Part shown: positions 62,503 through 64,000 of the stretch, in pieces | Layout of the letters: every line of letters starts with the position of its first letter | Position numbering within the stretch: position 1 is the stretch's first letter | Assembly (NCBI RefSeq): GCF_023715615.1 | Contig: NZ_JAMBOM010000005.1 | Location: 1-64,000, forward strand | DNA length: 64,000 nucleotides | Direction: 5' to 3' | From: Sporosarcina aquimarina | GTDB lineage: Bacteria; Bacillota; Bacilli; Bacillales_A; Planococcaceae | Position numbers and translations under genes: made by a program | Notes under the pieces: generated by a model | Database searches by the model: none | Seen by the model: only the letters and a program-made list of their open reading frames with translations | What the model was told of the DNA's origin: nothing

Positions 62503-63144
62503 TTACACAAGCGCTCCTTGTTGGATCATCTGTTTAATTTGTTGTGCTGCTGATTTCTTATCTTCTTTTCCAGTGATTCCGCCACCGACAATAATAAGAT
62601 CGGGTTGGGCTTTGATCACTTCTGGAAGTGTTTCTAGCTTAATACCACCAGCGATTGCTGTTTTCGCATTTTTAACAACACTTTTAATGGTACGGAGGTC
62701 TGCAAATGAATCTTTTCCTTCTGCTTGGAGATCATATCCAGTGTGAACACAAATATAATCTGCACCCAACTGATCAAGCTCAGCAGCACGTGTTTTGATA
62801 TCTTTTACTGCGATCATATCGACCAGGATTTGCTTTCCAAGCTTTTTAGCTTCTTCAACAGCACCGCGAATGGATGAGTCTTCCGCTTGAGCAAGAATAG
62901 TAATAATATCCGCGCCTGCTGCTGATGCGTTCCCTACCTCATATCCTGCTGCGTCCATAATTTTTACATCTGCAAGAACATCCAAGTTAGGAAATGCCGC
63001 TTTTACTTCTTTCACTGCAGCGAGTCCTTCCTTGTTGATGACAGGAGTGCCAATTTCGACGATATCGATAAATTCTTCAACTTCTTTCACGACTTTAATT
63101 GCCCCTGGGATGTCTACAAGGTCTAATGCTAATTGTAATTTCAT
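62503..63144 (-). CDS. hxlA: 3-hexulose-6-phosphate synthase
   Basis: 213 residues, OMP-decarboxylase-like barrel: LQLALDLVDIPGAIK at the N-terminus, VDIVEIGTPVINKEG, VLADVKIMDAAGYE near residue 57 (catalytic Asp-Lys) and AVAGGIKLET-like TAIAGGIKLET near 165. Condenses formaldehyde with ribulose-5-phosphate. AAAAGGAG before ATG. First gene of hxlAB; upstream site AGTATACT at 63245. Confidence 0.95.
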   Translation of the reverse strand: MKLQLALDLVDIPGAIKVVKEVEEFIDIVEIGTPVINKEGLAAVKEVKAAFPNLDVLADVKIMDAAGYEVGNASAAGADIITILAQAEDSSIRGAVEEAKKLGKQILVDMIAVKDIKTRAAELDQLGADYICVHTGYDLQAEGKDSFADLRTIKSVVKNAKTAIAGGIKLETLPEVIKAQPDLIIVGGGITGKEDKKSAAQQIKQMIQQGALV

Positions 63145-63555
63145 ATATTCATTCTCCTTTTATGTGTTTTTTCAGTGCTCACTCAGTGTAAATCCAGAGA
63201 TTTCTTTTGAGAAGTACGCACTTTAAAATCACATACTGACAAGGAGTATACTATCGGTATTTAAGTATGTAGATAAATTCCTTTCACCTTCATATAGTGG
63301 AGCAACTTTGGATTTGCATTTTAAAACTAAAATTATCGTTATTTTTTTCAACAAAGGTATATGACAAGTTCACGCAAAAACCTAAAAATGATAACGTTGT
63401 TTTGTTCAGAGTATCCATCATTGTCCACAGTATACTTTTTTGTACTATATGTTTTAAAACTGCGTACTTACATTTCTCACTCGGTACTCTTATACTAGGT
63501 ACTGGTGCACTTTTAAATATCGGAATTATTATTCAACCCATTGGAGGGGAAACCT
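63145..63555. promoter_or_regulatory. Shared hxlA-zwf regulatory region with two AGTATAC-type sites
   Basis: Divergent promoters share 411 bp. The zwf promoter is TTGTCC (63421-63426), 16-bp spacer, TACTAT (63443-63448); AGTATACTTTTTTGTACTAT at 63429-63448 covers it. On the hxlA side AGTATACT (63245-63252) overlaps a -10-like TATACT whose -35 (TCTACA) is poor, as expected for an activated promoter. Both sites match the repeat before the HxlR-type gene. Confidence 0.6.
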
Positions 63556-64000
63556 ATGCAATTCAATAATTTCTCTTCACAAACAGAGGAGCACAGTGAT
63601 CGAAATACGCAAGGAATGACAGTTGTTTTGTTTGGCGCAACAGGTGATTTGGCCAAGCGCAAGTTATTCCCTGCATTATATAATTTGTATGTCGAGAACA
63701 AAATGCCAAAAGTTTTTTCGGTTATTGGACTGGGGCGTACGCCATACACCGATGCTATTTTTCAGACAAAGGTGGAACAATCGCTACGAACATACTCAAG
63801 AGGAACCGTTAAAGAAGAAGGATTACAACAATTCTTATCGTCCTTCCGATACTGTCCGTTTGACGCAACAGAAATAAGGTCTTATGAGAAGTTGAACGAA
63901 CTCATTGAACAACGGGAACGCGAATTGACCATCCCTGAAAACCGCCTATTCTACTTGTCCGTCGCTCCTAGTCTAATCGATGTCATTACATCGAATTTAA
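63556..64000 (+). CDS. zwf: Glucose-6-phosphate 1-dehydrogenase, N-terminal part
   Basis: Runs off the right edge; 148 residues seen. The NADP-binding motif VVLFGATGDLAKRKLFPALY is near residue 23 and RLFYLSVAP near 134 is also typical. Strong RBS GGAGGGG before ATG. It opens the oxidative pentose phosphate path, which gives NADPH and ribulose-5-phosphate, the acceptor that HxlA needs; its place divergent from hxlA fits that link. Confidence 0.94.
   Translation, partial: MQFNNFSSQTEEHSDRNTQGMTVVLFGATGDLAKRKLFPALYNLYVENKMPKVFSVIGLGRTPYTDAIFQTKVEQSLRTYSRGTVKEEGLQQFLSSFRYCPFDATEIRSYEKLNELIEQRERELTIPENRLFYLSVAPSLIDVITSNL

Noticed and set aside
63297..63569. Short plus-strand ORF upstream of zwf
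   Set aside because: No ribosome binding site; it covers the operator and promoter region and overlaps the zwf start in another frame.

Overview
The window looks like low-GC Firmicutes DNA, most likely a spore-forming member of the Bacillaceae/Planococcaceae (Sporosarcina-like). The evidence is strong GGAGG-type ribosome binding sites, frequent GTG/TTG starts, a Spo0E-type small protein, a GerW/YtfJ-family protein, a PyrR-type attenuator, CcpA (cre) sites, a CsbB-GtrA-YfhO cluster and an HxlAB ribulose-monophosphate pair. All functions are inferred from motifs; no database search was run. I see no rRNA, tRNA, prophage or CRISPR.

Layout. 0-3 kb: an ArsP/YraQ-like permease and an MFS transporter preceded by a complete PyrR-type attenuator. 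3-8.1 kb: a tightly coupled minus-strand operon metK-speA-speD-speE-speB (SAM to spermidine), headed by a consensus promoter, a diverged SAM-I-like leader and an intrinsic terminator. 8.2-13.5 kb: two small membrane proteins, a large SF2 helicase with a predicted membrane hairpin, an acetamidase/formamidase and an OsmC-like protein. 13.5-14.9 kb: a large non-coding repeat array (array A). 14.9-20.3 kb: histidine phosphatase, cytosine-deaminase-like amidohydrolase, lipoprotein MsrA, and a Rieske oxygenase divergent from an NCS2 permease. 20.3-33.4 kb: mixed housekeeping and accessory genes (FAD oxidoreductase, Spo0E-like, thioredoxin-reductase-like, LD-carboxypeptidase, TipA-like regulator, AspT-like transporter, MFS efflux, DUF2207, HAD, MOSC). 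33.6-33.8 kb: array B, abutting a CoA-transferase gene. 35.2-39.2 kb: csbB-like GT2, GtrA and YfhO. 39.4-45 kb: YfkAB-type radical SAM, guanine deaminase, and a Tat-linked GMC dehydrogenase pair. 45.1-45.9 kb: a decayed mobile region (IS1182-type transposase fragment between two inverted GC-rich repeats). 46-52 kb: Na+/H+ antiporter, DinB, and an O-acetylation module (DUF4358 lipoprotein, MBOAT, DHHW). 52-57.2 kb: a sialic-acid catabolic cluster (nanE, nanA, SSS transporter, ROK kinase, RpiR regulator) with two cre sites. 57.9-58.7 kb: array C. 58.7-64 kb: HxlR-type regulator, Gfo/Idh oxidoreductase, HAD phosphatase, cyclase-family hydrolase, hxlAB, and the start of zwf.

The most unusual signal is a set of three intergenic arrays with different sequences but the same design: a conserved 8-12 nt core ending in AAA, repeated every 20 or 21 bp (about two DNA turns). 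Array A has 21-bp units inside a 205-bp super-repeat whose length variants differ by whole 21-bp units. Array B has nine exact 20-bp units and runs into a stop codon. Array C has eight starts of a 102-bp super-repeat at perfectly constant spacing. Each lies just past the 3' end of a gene. Other points worth following are the PyrR-controlled MFS transporter, SAM-sensing control of a whole spermidine operon, and a shared AGTATAC operator-like motif linking the HxlR-type gene with hxlA and zwf.
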